DNA of 64,000 nucleotides from Pseudoramibacter faecis (GTDB lineage Bacteria; Bacillota; Clostridia; Eubacteriales; Eubacteriaceae): NCBI RefSeq assembly GCF_036289405.1, contig NZ_JAYFFI010000002.1:62001-126000 (forward strand), written 5' to 3'. The translations under genes and the position numbers were made by a program. Under the pieces are notes generated by a model. That model did not search any database. It worked only from the letters and a program-made list of their open reading frames with translations, and was not told the origin of the DNA. Positions 39,687 to 50,044 of the stretch are shown piece by piece (position 1 is the stretch's first letter; each line of letters starts with the position of its first letter).

Positions 39687-40217
39687 ATGCATCCGCAACA
39701 CATGAAACTCATGCGCGCCGCCATTCAATACGATGCCGGCGATCCCAAACGCATCCAGCATTTTATCAAGGTTCACAGCTTCGCCGCCCTCATCGGCACC
39801 GCCGAGGACTTATCCAAGGCCGATTTATTCGTCCTCGAAACCGCCGCCATTCTCCACGATATCGGCATTCACCAGGCCGAGGCCAAACATCACACTTCTT
39901 CCGGCAAATATCAGGAGATCGAAGGGCCGCCCGTCGCCAAACAGCTCCTGCGAGACTGCGGCGGTTACACCGAAGAGCAAATCAACCGCGTCTGCTTTCT
40001 CGTCGGTCATCACCATACCTATACCGCCATCGACGGCCTGGATTATCAAATTCTGATAGAGGCCGACTTTCTGGTCAACCTTTACGAGGATGCGGCTTCG
40101 GTAGATGCTGTCGCCTCGGCGCGGCAGCGGATCTTTAAAACCGCAACGGGTCTGGCGCTTTTGGACGCGCTCTTTCCGCCCGCCGTCGGAGCGCCGCAGC
40201 GACCTTTAAACCCTTGA
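39687..40217 (+). CDS. HD-domain phosphohydrolase-like protein
   Basis: 176-residue single HD-domain protein. The HD pair is in AAILHDIGIHQAE, with an upstream His in IKVHSFAALIG and further His in FLVGHHHTY, giving the metal-binding set of this superfamily of phosphohydrolases and phosphodiesterases. AGAAAGGA precedes the ATG. No regulatory domain is fused. Neighbours give no hint to the substrate; small nucleotides or a phosphorylated metabolite are possible. Confidence 0.82.
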   Translation: MHPQHMKLMRAAIQYDAGDPKRIQHFIKVHSFAALIGTAEDLSKADLFVLETAAILHDIGIHQAEAKHHTSSGKYQEIEGPPVAKQLLRDCGGYTEEQINRVCFLVGHHHTYTAIDGLDYQILIEADFLVNLYEDAASVDAVASARQRIFKTATGLALLDALFPPAVGAPQRPLNP

Positions 40218-40242
40218 AGAATTGGCCGTTTTAAAGTATAAT
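40214..40242 (+). promoter_or_regulatory. Sigma-A promoter of the 40290 gene
   Basis: TTGAAG (40214-40219), 17 bases, TATAAT (40237-40242). It begins within the last codons of the HD-domain gene. Confidence 0.72.
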
Positions 40243-40289
40243 AATCCAATCGAAAACACCGGGGCACATCCCCGCGCAAAGGAGATCCC

Positions 40290-40790
40290 ATGTCTGTCAA
40301 AGCCCAAGAACGCGTCTACAACAGCCAGCTGAGTGGCAAACTGGCCATTGCCATCGTCGCCGTCATCATCGCGATGATGACCAGCATTTCCATCTATATG
40401 CGCCGCCATCCGTCGAGCGTCCAAATCCTCGGTCTGGTTTCCGTGGCCATTATGCTGACGTCCCTTGTGCTGGTGCTGCGCTACGCCGATACCACCTACA
40501 CCCTGCTGCTCACCCACGAACGCCTGGAATTTGAGCGCCGCGTCACTCTGCTCTACCACAATATTGTCGCAGAAATTCCCATCGCAAACGTCATCGGCGT
40601 TTGGGAAAAGGCCCGTTTTGACCGGCAGGATCAGGTGGACGGCAAGAAAGTGAGCTACACGGTTTCCCCCCGGGAGCTCACGCAGTTCCCTTCCTATGTG
40701 CTCCTTTATCGTAAGAAAGGCCAAACCTGCAGCGTTCATTTTCAGTGCTCCAAATCCTTCTACAACGCACTTCATAAATTAGTCCACTGA
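40290..40790 (+). CDS. Two-helix membrane protein with YcxB-like domain
   Basis: 166-residue protein with two hydrophobic helices at about 18-37 and 46-64, then a soluble beta-rich part (YTLLLTHERLEFERRVTLLYHNIVAEIPIANVIGVWEK) that resembles PH-like YcxB domains. SD AAAGGAG precedes the ATG. Single-gene unit with promoter and terminator. Function unknown. Confidence 0.65.
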   Translation: MSVKAQERVYNSQLSGKLAIAIVAVIIAMMTSISIYMRRHPSSVQILGLVSVAIMLTSLVLVLRYADTTYTLLLTHERLEFERRVTLLYHNIVAEIPIANVIGVWEKARFDRQDQVDGKKVSYTVSPRELTQFPSYVLLYRKKGQTCSVHFQCSKSFYNALHKLVH

Positions 40791-40802
40791 TCAGCGCATT
40801 TT

Positions 40803-40840
40803 ATCTGCGGGCCGGAGCTTTTCCGCCGCAGATATTTTTT
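40803..40840 (+). terminator. Intrinsic terminator
   Basis: ATCTGCGG ... CCGCAGAT with a 15-base loop, followed by TTTTTT. Confidence 0.82.
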
Positions 40841-40880
40841 ACCCGCACACGACACACGATAAGACCTTCGGAGGCTAACG

Positions 40881-42068
40881 ATGAAAATGCTTCACACCGG
40901 CGACTGGCACATCGGCCGCCACCTCAATCAACATGCGCTCCTTGAGGATCAGCGCCACACCCTCGGGCAGCTTTTGACCCTCATCCGCCGCGAACAGCCC
41001 GATGTCCTCATCGTAGCCGGCGATCTTTACGATCGGGCCCTGGCACCCCGGGAAGCCATGACCCTGGTCGATACCATCCTCACCGAGGTGGTGCTCGACC
41101 TGGCCATTCCCGCCATTGTCATCGGCGGCAATCACGACGGCCGCGAACGTCTGGATTACGGCTCGGCCATTCTGCGGCAGAAGGGGCTCCACATGATCGG
41201 CACCTATCGGCCGATCGTCACCCCGATCCTGCTCACCGGGAAAGGCGATGCCGCCCCGGTTGCCTTCTGGCCCGTGCCCTTTGTCAAGCCAGTGGAATAC
41301 CGCGATCTCACCGGCAGCGAGAACATCCCGGACTACAACGCCATGTACCGCGAAATCGTCTCTGACATCACCGCGCGCATGAACCCCGACATCCCCAACG
41401 TGCTGGTGACCCACGGCCTGATTCTCTCCGGCGTTCCCCAGGATGGGGACATTGACGACTCGGTGCGCCCCATTGAAATCGGCGGCGTTTCCTACGCGGA
41501 TGCCAGCCTTTTTGACGCCTTTGATTATGTCGCCCTCGGCCATCTGCACCGTCCCCAGAAAGTCGGGAGCGATCGCATTCGCTACGCCGGTTCCCTGCTC
41601 AAATATTCTTTCTCCGAGGTCGATCAAAAAAAATCTGTGACGCTGGTCGATCTCGACGTTCGCAATCGACAGGCGCCGCCCGCCATCACCGCCTTTCCCA
41701 TCGCGGGGCTGCGGGATCTGCGCGTCATCCGCGGCACCTTCGACGAACTCACTAGTCTCTCGGCCTATACCGCTCCGCACCGCGACGACTATCTGCGGGT
41801 CATCCTCACCGATAAAGTCCGCGTGCCGAACCCCATGGAGGGTCTGCGTCGAGTGTATCCCAACGTGCTGGAAATGGGCTACGAAAGCAGCCGGAGCCTG
41901 GACGGGGGCGGCCGCCAGCAGCGCATCAAAGAGCATCTCGAAAACCCGATGACCCTGCTCGTCGATTTTTATCAGGCCATTCGCGGCGAAACGCTGCCCG
42001 AGGCCGAAAGCGCCCTTGCCCGCGAATTATTCGACCAGATTTCGGAGGATGACGATGCGACCGCTTAA
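40881..42068 (+). CDS. sbcD: DNA double-strand break nuclease subunit SbcD
   Basis: Mre11-type nuclease of the SbcCD complex, which cuts hairpins and protein-blocked ends. The calcineurin-like metal motifs are in order: GDWHIG, VAGDLYDRA, IGGNHDGRE, VTHGL and LGHLHRP. At 395 residues it has the family length. SD CGGAGG precedes the ATG. The stop overlaps the start of sbcC by 14 bases, so the two are translationally coupled. Confidence 0.95.
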   Translation: MKMLHTGDWHIGRHLNQHALLEDQRHTLGQLLTLIRREQPDVLIVAGDLYDRALAPREAMTLVDTILTEVVLDLAIPAIVIGGNHDGRERLDYGSAILRQKGLHMIGTYRPIVTPILLTGKGDAAPVAFWPVPFVKPVEYRDLTGSENIPDYNAMYREIVSDITARMNPDIPNVLVTHGLILSGVPQDGDIDDSVRPIEIGGVSYADASLFDAFDYVALGHLHRPQKVGSDRIRYAGSLLKYSFSEVDQKKSVTLVDLDVRNRQAPPAITAFPIAGLRDLRVIRGTFDELTSLSAYTAPHRDDYLRVILTDKVRVPNPMEGLRRVYPNVLEMGYESSRSLDGGGRQQRIKEHLENPMTLLVDFYQAIRGETLPEAESALARELFDQISEDDDATA

Positions 42069-45000
42069 ACTCACCATGACCTGTTTCGGTCCGTTTCTGT
42101 CCGAAACGGTGGACTTCACGGCCCTGGGCGACCGCCTTTTTTTGATCTCGGGGCCCACCGGCAGCGGCAAATCCACCATTTTCGACGGCATTTGCTACGC
42201 CCTTTACGGCGAAACCAGCGCCTTGGAGCGCCGGCCCCAAGCCATGAAAAGCGACTTTGCCAATCCCGGTAAAACCTGCAGCGTGACGCTCACCTTTGCC
42301 GCCGGCGACAGGACCTACCGCATCCGACGCCAGCCCAAGCAGGAGATGTTCAACCAACCTCAGACGCGGATCATCAGCCGTGCCGCCGAGTGCGAGCTTT
42401 GGCAAATCACAACCGCCGATGATGGCGGGACGCAGGAGACCCTGCTCGCCAGCGCGGTAAAAACATGCAGCCAAACCGTCCAGCGGATTCTCGGTCTCAC
42501 AGCCACCCAGTTCCGGCAGATCGTGATGCTGCCCCAGGGGCAATTCAGCCGGCTGCTCAAATCCGGCGAGAATGAACGCATCGCCCTGCTCAAAACCCTC
42601 TTCGCCATGAATTATTACAAAGCATTTGAGCGCCGGGTGGAAGAAGCCCACAACAAGGCCAACGCCCGGATTCAAACCATCGATGACGCCATTGTCCTCG
42701 AGATCGGCCATCTGGAAGCCGCGCCCGAAAGCGCCTTCGCAAAGCGTCTCGCTGCCGACCATCCCGAAGGTTTGGATGCGGCGGTCATCGCCGATCTGAT
42801 GACGGCCGCCGCCTTGAGCAACGAGCGCGATCACTTGGAAAAGAAACGTCTGACGCGGGAGCTCGCCCTCGCTACGGCCGCGCAAACCGCCGTCGCCGGA
42901 CGCCTGGCCACCGGGGAAGCTTTGCTCCAGCGCTTTGAACGCCGTGAACAGCTTTTGCGGCGCATCAACCAGCTCGAACATCAGCAGGCAAAGATGGATG
43001 CCAAGCGCCAAAAGCTTACCGAATGGCGCCGAGCGGCATTGGTGCGCCCTCTGGAGACGGCCAGCCGCCGCGCCCAGGACGCTTTTCAAAAGGCCAGGGA
43101 CCGCGAAAATCGGTGCATCGCTGCGCTCCAATCCCATCAGTCACAGCGGAATCGCCTTCAAGCCGCCCTGACCACCACCAGCGACCCGCATTTTGATGTC
43201 ACACTGGAGCGTCTGCGCGAACAGGCCGCTCGGCTAAAGGCCGCCCAACCCGCACTGGCCAGCTGGCAACAGGATCAAGAGCACATCGCTGACCTCCGCG
43301 CCCAAATTGAGCACCTGAATCCCAGGGCAGAACAAACGGCACAGCTTCAAACCCGTCAGGAATCCCTGCAAAAGGCCATCGATGCCCTGCAGCAGACCGC
43401 CAGTGACGAACAGCGCGCCGCGCTGCAGCTGGCCGATCAGATCCCCACGGCCGCCGGCCGGGTGGATGCCCTTAAAAATCTGCGCCCGCTTTACGCCGAT
43501 GTGACGGCCAATGACGCCAAAATCGCCGCCATCACCGATGAAAAACGACAATTAGAAAACGCCATCGCCCAAGCGGAGCACGAACACCAGCATCTCCAGC
43601 AAAAGCGTTTGGCAGCTGCTGCCGGTGCGCTCGCCCAAACCCTGACGGACGGCACGCCCTGCCCCGTCTGCGGGGCGGCGCACCATCCCCAGCCCGCCGC
43701 CGAAAGCGAAGCCGCCTCCCGCATTCGCAAGGACATCGACGCCTGCGACGCCCGTCTGGCCGATTTAAAGGGCCGCCTCGCCGCCGACGATGAGCAGCAC
43801 CGCTTTCTCGTGGACCACAACGTCGAAGCCCAAGAGCGCCTGCTCGCCCTGTGCATGGAAAACGGCCTGGCCCTCGACACATTAACGCCGGACACCCTCG
43901 ATGCCGAAGTTCAGCTCGCCGTTAACACCCATCAGGCTCGGCAAGAAGCGCTCGCCCAAAGCCGTGCGGCCATCCACAACACCCATCAGCAGCTCAAACA
44001 GAAGCGCGAGGCCTTCGCCCAAGTGCAAAGCGAGCTGGAGCGGGCCGCCGCGGCGCTGGCCCGCAAGAGCGAGCTGCAAAGTGAACTGGCCCAGCGCGCC
44101 GGCGCGCTCGCCGTCGTCGAGCAACAATTGCGCGCCCTCTTCCCGCGGCAGGACGATCTGGCCGATCTGCCGGCGGCCTTTGCTCAAAAGCTTAATCAGT
44201 GCGAATCCAAAATCCGGCAAATGACAGACCGGCGCGAGGCCCTCAACGCACAGCGGGAGGCCATCGAAAAGCAAATCGCCGCTTCAGAAGCCGCCCTTCA
44301 CGCTGCCGCCGACCAAACCGCCCAGGCCGAGGCCGCCGCCAGCCGCGAACACAAGACCTTCTTAGCGGCGCTCACAGAGCATCAGCTGACCCGCAAGCGT
44401 TACCAGGCTGGGCGCGCGGTCAAGGCCGAGGCTGTGGAGCGCGCTCAAAACGCCATTTCGCAATTCGACGAAGCGGTGACAAGTTGCCGCGCAGAGCTGC
44501 GCGCCCTCACCGAAGAACTCGCCGGTCGGCGCCGGCCGGATCTCGAGGATGACCGTCTTCGCAAAACCCGTGCGGATTATTGGGTGGAGCGGGTGCGCCA
44601 TGCTGCTCAGACGGTGACCACAAGGCTGGATCACAACCGCCGCCAGGAAGAGCGCATCCGCCGGCAGCAACGGGCCCGGAGCGCAGCCCTCGAACGCCAA
44701 AAGTGGACGAGCGATCTCTACGAAACGGTGAAGGGCAAGGTCAGCGGCTGCCCCAAGATCAGCTTCGAACGCTATATTCTCTCGGCCTATCTGCAGGATA
44801 TCCTTATCTCCGCCAACGTTTTTCTCGAAGATATTTCCGACAGCCGCTACCACCTGACCCTCGCCGACGATCCGATGCAAAAACAGAATCGCGGCCTGTC
44901 CATCGCGGTGTATGACGACTTCACCGGCAAGGCCCGCACCGCCGATTCCCTTTCCGGCGGGGAAACTTTTATGGCCGCACTGTCGATGGCGCTGGGCCTG

Positions 45001-45243
45001 TCCGATATGGTGCAAAGCGAGAGCGGCGGCATCCGCCTGGACACCCTCTTCATCGACGAGGGGTTTGCGACGCTGGACGCCGATGCCCTCGACAAGGCCA
45101 TGGATTGCCTGAGCCGTCTGCAGCGAAACGGCCGCACCGTCGGCATCATCTCTCATGTCCGGGAATTGCTCGAGGTGGTTGACGATAAAATTCTGGTCGA
45201 AAAAACCGAGGCCGGCTCCTATATCCGCGTTCTGCCGGCGTGA
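42055..45243 (+). CDS. sbcC: DNA double-strand break ATPase subunit SbcC
   Basis: Rad50-type SMC ATPase of 1062 residues. Walker A GPTGSGKS at residues 33-40, a long coiled coil interrupted by the zinc-hook CPVC at about 536-539, a second coiled coil, then the signature LSGGETFMAALSMALGLSD and Walker B LDTLFIDEGFATLD. ATG 42055 is chosen because GGAGG lies six bases before it, inside the end of sbcD. Works with SbcD in end processing and replication repair. Confidence 0.95.
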   Translation: MRPLKLTMTCFGPFLSETVDFTALGDRLFLISGPTGSGKSTIFDGICYALYGETSALERRPQAMKSDFANPGKTCSVTLTFAAGDRTYRIRRQPKQEMFNQPQTRIISRAAECELWQITTADDGGTQETLLASAVKTCSQTVQRILGLTATQFRQIVMLPQGQFSRLLKSGENERIALLKTLFAMNYYKAFERRVEEAHNKANARIQTIDDAIVLEIGHLEAAPESAFAKRLAADHPEGLDAAVIADLMTAAALSNERDHLEKKRLTRELALATAAQTAVAGRLATGEALLQRFERREQLLRRINQLEHQQAKMDAKRQKLTEWRRAALVRPLETASRRAQDAFQKARDRENRCIAALQSHQSQRNRLQAALTTTSDPHFDVTLERLREQAARLKAAQPALASWQQDQEHIADLRAQIEHLNPRAEQTAQLQTRQESLQKAIDALQQTASDEQRAALQLADQIPTAAGRVDALKNLRPLYADVTANDAKIAAITDEKRQLENAIAQAEHEHQHLQQKRLAAAAGALAQTLTDGTPCPVCGAAHHPQPAAESEAASRIRKDIDACDARLADLKGRLAADDEQHRFLVDHNVEAQERLLALCMENGLALDTLTPDTLDAEVQLAVNTHQARQEALAQSRAAIHNTHQQLKQKREAFAQVQSELERAAAALARKSELQSELAQRAGALAVVEQQLRALFPRQDDLADLPAAFAQKLNQCESKIRQMTDRREALNAQREAIEKQIAASEAALHAAADQTAQAEAAASREHKTFLAALTEHQLTRKRYQAGRAVKAEAVERAQNAISQFDEAVTSCRAELRALTEELAGRRRPDLEDDRLRKTRADYWVERVRHAAQTVTTRLDHNRRQEERIRRQQRARSAALERQKWTSDLYETVKGKVSGCPKISFERYILSAYLQDILISANVFLEDISDSRYHLTLADDPMQKQNRGLSIAVYDDFTGKARTADSLSGGETFMAALSMALGLSDMVQSESGGIRLDTLFIDEGFATLDADALDKAMDCLSRLQRNGRTVGIISHVRELLEVVDDKILVEKTEAGSYIRVLPA

Positions 45244-45330
45244 GGGTTTGCTTGCATCTTTGCGGCGCTTTTGATACCATACCATATGTTTTTATATTGA
45301 TGATTGCAAAAACACGAAACGGAGCCTTTC

Positions 45331-46275
45331 ATGAACGTAACCAAAGCCATGCGCAAAGCTTCCTTCTCACCGGCGCGCAAACGCATGAGCCTCGCTTTTC
45401 TCATTCTCGACCTGCTTTATATCGTTTTGGGATTTTCCTGCTTCTATTACCGCAGACTGCCCGTTGTGTTTAAAAACCTGCTGCCTCATATGTGGCTCGT
45501 GCTGATGGCATTGGCCCTGATCGTGGCCTGCATCGCCATCTTCGCCGTCTCCGAATACGACGTAATGCGCGGCTGCCTGGGCGAATCCGTCATCCTCGCC
45601 GTAGAGGGCGTGTGGTTTGGCGCTGCAGCCACGGGCTCCACGATGCTCACCCGATCGCCGAACACCGTGGTGCAGCTCTTCTTTATGATCGGGTTCGGCT
45701 GCTTTCTCATCTTGAATCTGGCCTTTCACATCGATCTCATCTGGTACCGCCCGATTATGCAGTTCTTAACCGGCGGTCGGTCGAAAACCGCCGAAACCGC
45801 AGCCACCCCCAAAACAGCCGCTCCGTCTCCCCGCGTTTATCCCCCGAGCGATATCAAGCATCGTCGCGCCGCGCGCAAAGCCTATTACGCACAAAATCGC
45901 ACTGGCCAGCAGCCGCCGACCCCAGTAGCTCCCAAAGCCGAGTCGGCCCGGCCCCAACCAGAGATCCAGGTGGTCAGACAGCCGACCGAGGCTGCCGATG
46001 CTACCCGCGTCCTACCAAATCTGTCCGCCAATCCAACCGCTCGAAAGACAGCCGCCTCCAAATCGTCCAGGCCGATGGCACCGCCGCGCCGGGCGCGCTC
46101 CTCAAAGGTCAGGCCCCACACATCGACCAAACCGGCTAAAGCTACCCGCACCTTTTCTAAAAAACCGGCGGCCGGCAAACGCTCTGCTGCCAATTCCTCG
46201 GAGATTGCCGACAATGCCGGCTTGTTCATCCGCTCCAAAGAACGAGTCTACCGCCATGTGGATCGGGAAAAATAA
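45331..46275 (+). CDS. Membrane protein with long basic Ala/Pro-rich tail
   Basis: 314 residues. Four hydrophobic helices occupy roughly residues 18-150 (FLILDLLYIVLGFSCFYY, WLVLMALALIVACIAIFAV, VILAVEGVWFGAAA, LFFMIGFGCFLILNLAF). The remaining 160 residues are low-complexity, rich in Ala, Pro, Arg, Lys and Thr, and probably disordered in the cytoplasm. ATG 45331 is chosen over an upstream TTG because it has GGAG before it. Not recognised; nothing in the neighbourhood tells its job. Its tail could bind nucleic acid or the cell surface through charge. Confidence 0.6.
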   Translation: MNVTKAMRKASFSPARKRMSLAFLILDLLYIVLGFSCFYYRRLPVVFKNLLPHMWLVLMALALIVACIAIFAVSEYDVMRGCLGESVILAVEGVWFGAAATGSTMLTRSPNTVVQLFFMIGFGCFLILNLAFHIDLIWYRPIMQFLTGGRSKTAETAATPKTAAPSPRVYPPSDIKHRRAARKAYYAQNRTGQQPPTPVAPKAESARPQPEIQVVRQPTEAADATRVLPNLSANPTARKTAASKSSRPMAPPRRARSSKVRPHTSTKPAKATRTFSKKPAAGKRSAANSSEIADNAGLFIRSKERVYRHVDREK

Positions 46276-46292
46276 AAAACCTTTTATTATGT

Positions 46293-46326
46293 AAAAAGTG
46301 CAACGGAAAATTCCGCCGCACTTTTT
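46293..46326 (+). terminator. Intrinsic terminator
   Basis: AAAAAGTGC ... GCACTTTTT with an inner CGGAA/TTCCG stem. It marks the left edge of the AT-rich island. Confidence 0.85.
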
Positions 46327-46520
46327 ACTATTTCTGTAGCAGAAATAATTTTTAAAATTTACCTTTGCATATCATAATTTATAAAAATAGACCCTGTCTA
46401 TTGCTATCAGCAAAATTAAGTTCCCACCAAAGAACCATTATCTGGCTATAACCTTCAGAGTATTAGAACGTCGCAGGTTAATACCATAACAACTGGCGAT
46501 ATGAAAACTGACTGTGATTA

Positions 46521-47983
46521 TTATACACATTTTTCTCTCGATATCTTGCCATCACAACCTTCATAAACTCTATCCCATCCACTTAAAACGGAAAACAGAA
46601 GAACACAAAACAAAATCATCGGATAAAATGCTCCACTAAATATCTGATATGGATGTTACGTTAGGGAGATAACTATTTTCTTTAATCAGCGGTTGAAGGA
46701 CCGATGTCGAAATAAAAATAAAGGCACTAATAAACGAAAGAATCGCAGGAAATGTATTTGCAAAACCAGAAAGTATATTCGCACGACGATAGGGGTGAAT
46801 ATTATGCTTAGCTCCCAGTTCATCAGCAATTGGCCCAAAAGTAAGAACTGATGCACTTGTCACTCCTCCAAGAAGTATTGTTGCAATAAATGAGTCAAAA
46901 GCAATAAGCAATTCTGCACCTTTTTCAGTTCTGGCAAAAGAACTGCTGCAAATATTTTGAATCGTCCGATCCAAAACACCGCTGCCATCCAACACTCCCA
47001 TTGCTCCGAAGAGAGCAATGCAAAACAAACACGTCCTTATCATGCCGATAAAACCATCATAAAAGAACCCTGTTGCTTTTCCGCCATCAAATCCGAGAAT
47101 AGCAAACAATCCGGATGTATGCGATACAAGGCCAATAACAATACCTGTCATTAGCCCAGTTGTCACGGCTTTAAAAATGCTTTGAGTTTTAGATAGATAC
47201 AAACAGTAAACAAACAACCGGTATCAACATAATAAGACCTTTAGGATCCATATTACTCCGAAGTATTTTATCGGCTCCCATCAATTGCGTTGTTCCGCCA
47301 CCACCACCAAATATTACAAAAAGAACTAGAGCGATAACACCTGCAATAATCGCATATTTAAGCCGATATTCTACAGTTCCTCCAATGTCCGTATTTTCTT
47401 TTTTTTATATCGAAACCTTTGATTTGTTGTTAAAGCAATCGTCACATCAGAAATAGGTGCTAAATTATCACCAAAAATAGCTTCGGAAAGAATGGCTCCT
47501 GCTAATACCCCGGGATTTCCACCCATTAAAACACCCGCTGGAAACAAGATGGGAAATACCGTTGAAAGCGTTCCAATAGAAAATCCTGCTGCCGATGTAA
47601 TCAAACACGACGCAAGAAATGTAAAACCAGTAAAAACGCCACCTGTTATGCCAATATGATACGCAAGCCATACAAACCCGTTTGACACACCACTAACGGC
47701 CATCAATTTCGTGAACATCCCGATAACTAAAAGAATGACCACAATACTAATAGATGTTGGACTGCCAATTCCAGCAATAACCGCGTTCCAATATTCTTCA
47801 TAAATCTTTGAAAAAGCGCTCCAAAAAGAAGACCTGTGATCCCCCAACAGCAAGAACATTCATATCAAAAACTTTAAAAATCACAAAATACGTTACGCAA
47901 AGGATCAAAAAGATAATCATCGGAACGAAGGCAAAGAAGGCAGTTCCTCTAAACCGAACTTGATATTCATCCGTTTTGTTCAT
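46521..47983 (-). pseudogene. Broken NhaC-family Na+/H+ antiporter
   Basis: Pieces in different frames follow one another along an NhaC-type antiporter. From 47983: MNKTDEYQVRFRG and a first helix; a frame change near 47830; FWSAFSKIYEEYWNAVIAGIGSPTSISIVV and SCLITSAAGFSIGTLSTVFPI up to about 47371; another change; KYAIIAGVIALVLFVIFGGGGTTQ; another near 47215; then ANILSGFANTFPAILSFISAF; a last change near 46645 and the tail GWDRVYEGCDGKISREKCV ending at 46521. At least four frameshifts, so no working protein. Much lower GC than the flanks. Start overlaps the stop of the aminotransferase remnant (ATGA), an old operon. Confidence 0.85.
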
Positions 47984-48655
47984 GACCGCACTCCTTTCTT
48001 TCTGGCTAACTTCCGAAATGTATCTGACATGTGCTCAAATGCCGCATAGCAGTCTTTATCTCTTGAAAACACAGCAAAAATAACCCTCAAATATCCATTT
48101 CCCTGATCTCCATAAAATCTCCCATCATTACAATTTACAAACGCTCCTTTATACCAGATAATTTACAATCTCAGACGATTCTTCAAGCCTCTTTGCATTA
48201 ATCCAGAAATAAAATCCCGCTTCTGGCATCCGAACTGAAGTCCCTGAAATTTGGTTAAACAACTTGTATTCATATCGACGCCGCCTATCATATTTTTGAA
48301 GATAGCTTTGAATAAAACTATCATCTTCAAATGCTGGAATGACAGCCTTCTGCGCTATTGTGCTTGCTGCACCTTGAACGCTGACGGCTGAACCATACAT
48401 TTTATCCATAATGACATCGTTTGTATATGTCTAACCAACTCGAAACCATTTAATCCCACACCTTTTGATACTGAACAAACCGTTACGGTCCTTTCCCACA
48501 TACCTGGGATCTGAGCCATATTTACCATTTGATTCTCATCAAAAAACAAATTGGGTGAACCCTTACGTTCCACAACAATCATCATTCGAGGCACAAACAA
48601 AAAAAGTATTGGTGCTTTTATATAAATTTTTATCTTGGAACACCTCTCATCAATT
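47980..48655 (-). pseudogene. Truncated and frameshifted PLP aminotransferase
   Basis: C-terminal half of a class I/II aminotransferase in three frames. The PLP-lysine region reads VCSVSKGVGLNGF (near 48450-48490). After a frame change comes DKMYGSAVSVQGAASTIAQKAVIPAFEDD and EAGFYFWINAKRLEESSEIV. After another comes GRFYGDQGNGYLRVIFAVFSRDKDCY to the stop at 47980. The first half of the gene is missing, replaced by the oppositely oriented regulator remnant at 48667. AT-rich. Confidence 0.82.
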
Positions 48656-48666
48656 TAATTTCAGAC

Positions 48667-48936
48667 ATGATGCCTGAACAAGTGCTGCCATTCACAGATG
48701 AACACTTTATAACAGATCCCGACTTCGTTGAAATTGAGCTGAAAAATGCCCACGAACAGATACGAAAAAGCAATTCTATCACTGCTTCTCAAAGGAAAAA
48801 AGAGATCATTCGTATCCTGTATTCCAAAAATGTTTTTTCCATCAAAAAATCCGTTGAGCAAATGGCAAATGCATTGAATATCTCTATTAATACCGTCTAT
48901 TTCCGTTTAAGAAATATTGCAAAAGAAACGAGCTGA
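48667..48936 (+). pseudogene. C-terminal remnant of a YheO/DauR-type regulator
   Basis: 89 codons ending in a helix-turn-helix: KKEIIRILYSKNVFSIKKSVEQMANALNISINTVYFRLR, the C-terminal DNA-binding part of YheO-like regulators. The N-terminal PAS-like domain (about 120 residues) is absent. Probably once controlled the adjacent aminotransferase-antiporter operon. The short frame starts at an ATG without a normal SD, so it is likely not made. Confidence 0.6.
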
Positions 48937-49356
48937 TTATCTCACGTAATTTCTTTAGTAGAATTAGCGTTGCTAAAATGTTAATGCCTAAATTTTTCAT
49001 AATATATAAGCTCTACCAAACTTTAAAAATAAAATACAGTATAAAACGCACAAGATCGTATAAATCAAAAGCTATTCAATAAAAGTCAAAAGCAACTTCG
49101 GAAAGAAAGAGAGAGATTATTTATTTTTCTTTTTAATATTTCACGCCATGTTAAAAGTTAGAACATATTTTTACTTGATAAGTGGTTAATAAATCAACAA
49201 CTTACGGTTACAAATTTAATAATATCATCTGCGTACCTAGTCGCATTTCGTCGAAAATCTCAAATGACAGTCAACCAAAAAATACCACCACCAAATCGCT
49301 AGACTCAAAACCCAACGATTCGGTAATGGCATTTAAAACTATTTATCTGTATTCTA
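48937..49356. other. AT-rich gene-free stretch
   Basis: 420 bases without a credible gene on either strand. Base use matches the AT-rich island to the left and changes abruptly at about 49360 where deoC ends. No transposase, tRNA or flanking repeat was recognised. Confidence 0.5.
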
Positions 49357-50004
49357 TTATTGATCCTTCAGCAGCCCGATGGCCCGGCTCGTCCCGATGC
49401 GTTCGCATCCGGCATCTACAAAGGCTCCCAGATCCTCAACCGTGCTGATCCCGCCGGCCGCCTTCATTTTCACCTTTGGCCCGATGTGCTTTTTAAAGAG
49501 ACGAATGTCTTCAATCGTCGCGCCGGCCGGACCGAATCCCGTGGACGTTTTAATAAAGTCCGCCCCGGCGTTCGTCACCAATTCGCAAACCTTGATTTTT
49601 TCATCCTCTGTCAGATAACAGGTTTCCACGATCACCTTGAGAATCTTCCCCTGGGTTGCTTTCCGCAGTGCGGCAATTTCCTGTTCGACAAAATCATAAT
49701 CCCCGGCTTTCATTGCCCCGATATTGATCACCATGTCAATTTCTGACGCGCCTTCGCGAATCGCCTCTTTGGCTTCAAAAACCTTCACTGCCGTCGTGTT
49801 GTAGCCATTGGGAAAACCGATCACCGTGCAGATATTGAGATCCGGATAGGTTTCGTGCGCTTTCTTCACAAAGGACGGCGGAATACACACCGACGCCGTG
49901 TGATATTTGAGCGCGTCCTCGCAAATGGGAATCATGTCTTCCCAGGTCGAAAACGGTTTGAGCAGAGTGTGGTCACATCTGCTGAGAATTGCTTGTTTAT
50001 CCAT
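49357..50004 (-). CDS. deoC: Deoxyribose-phosphate aldolase
   Basis: Class I aldolase that cleaves 2-deoxyribose-5-phosphate to acetaldehyde and glyceraldehyde-3-phosphate, or an analogue. Schiff-base Lys152 in IKTSTGF, proton-relay residues Asp90 (SEIDMVIN) and Lys181 (KMKAAGGIS) are all kept. At 215 residues it has the normal size. Last gene of a three-gene operon with a FGGY kinase and a zinc dehydrogenase under an RpiR-type regulator, so it may cleave a phosphorylated sugar made by them rather than serve nucleoside salvage. No terminator was seen downstream; the AT-rich island begins right after it. Confidence 0.92.
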   Translation of the reverse strand: MDKQAILSRCDHTLLKPFSTWEDMIPICEDALKYHTASVCIPPSFVKKAHETYPDLNICTVIGFPNGYNTTAVKVFEAKEAIREGASEIDMVINIGAMKAGDYDFVEQEIAALRKATQGKILKVIVETCYLTEDEKIKVCELVTNAGADFIKTSTGFGPAGATIEDIRLFKKHIGPKVKMKAAGGISTVEDLGAFVDAGCERIGTSRAIGLLKDQ

Positions 50005-50044
50005 GTTTTCCTCGGTTCTATTTCATTTTTATTGATCCGGTCCT

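Noticed and set aside
46636..47983. Three separate short membrane proteins in the AT-rich island
   Set aside because: They follow one another along a single NhaC-type antiporter and are broken by frameshifts, so they are one pseudogene.
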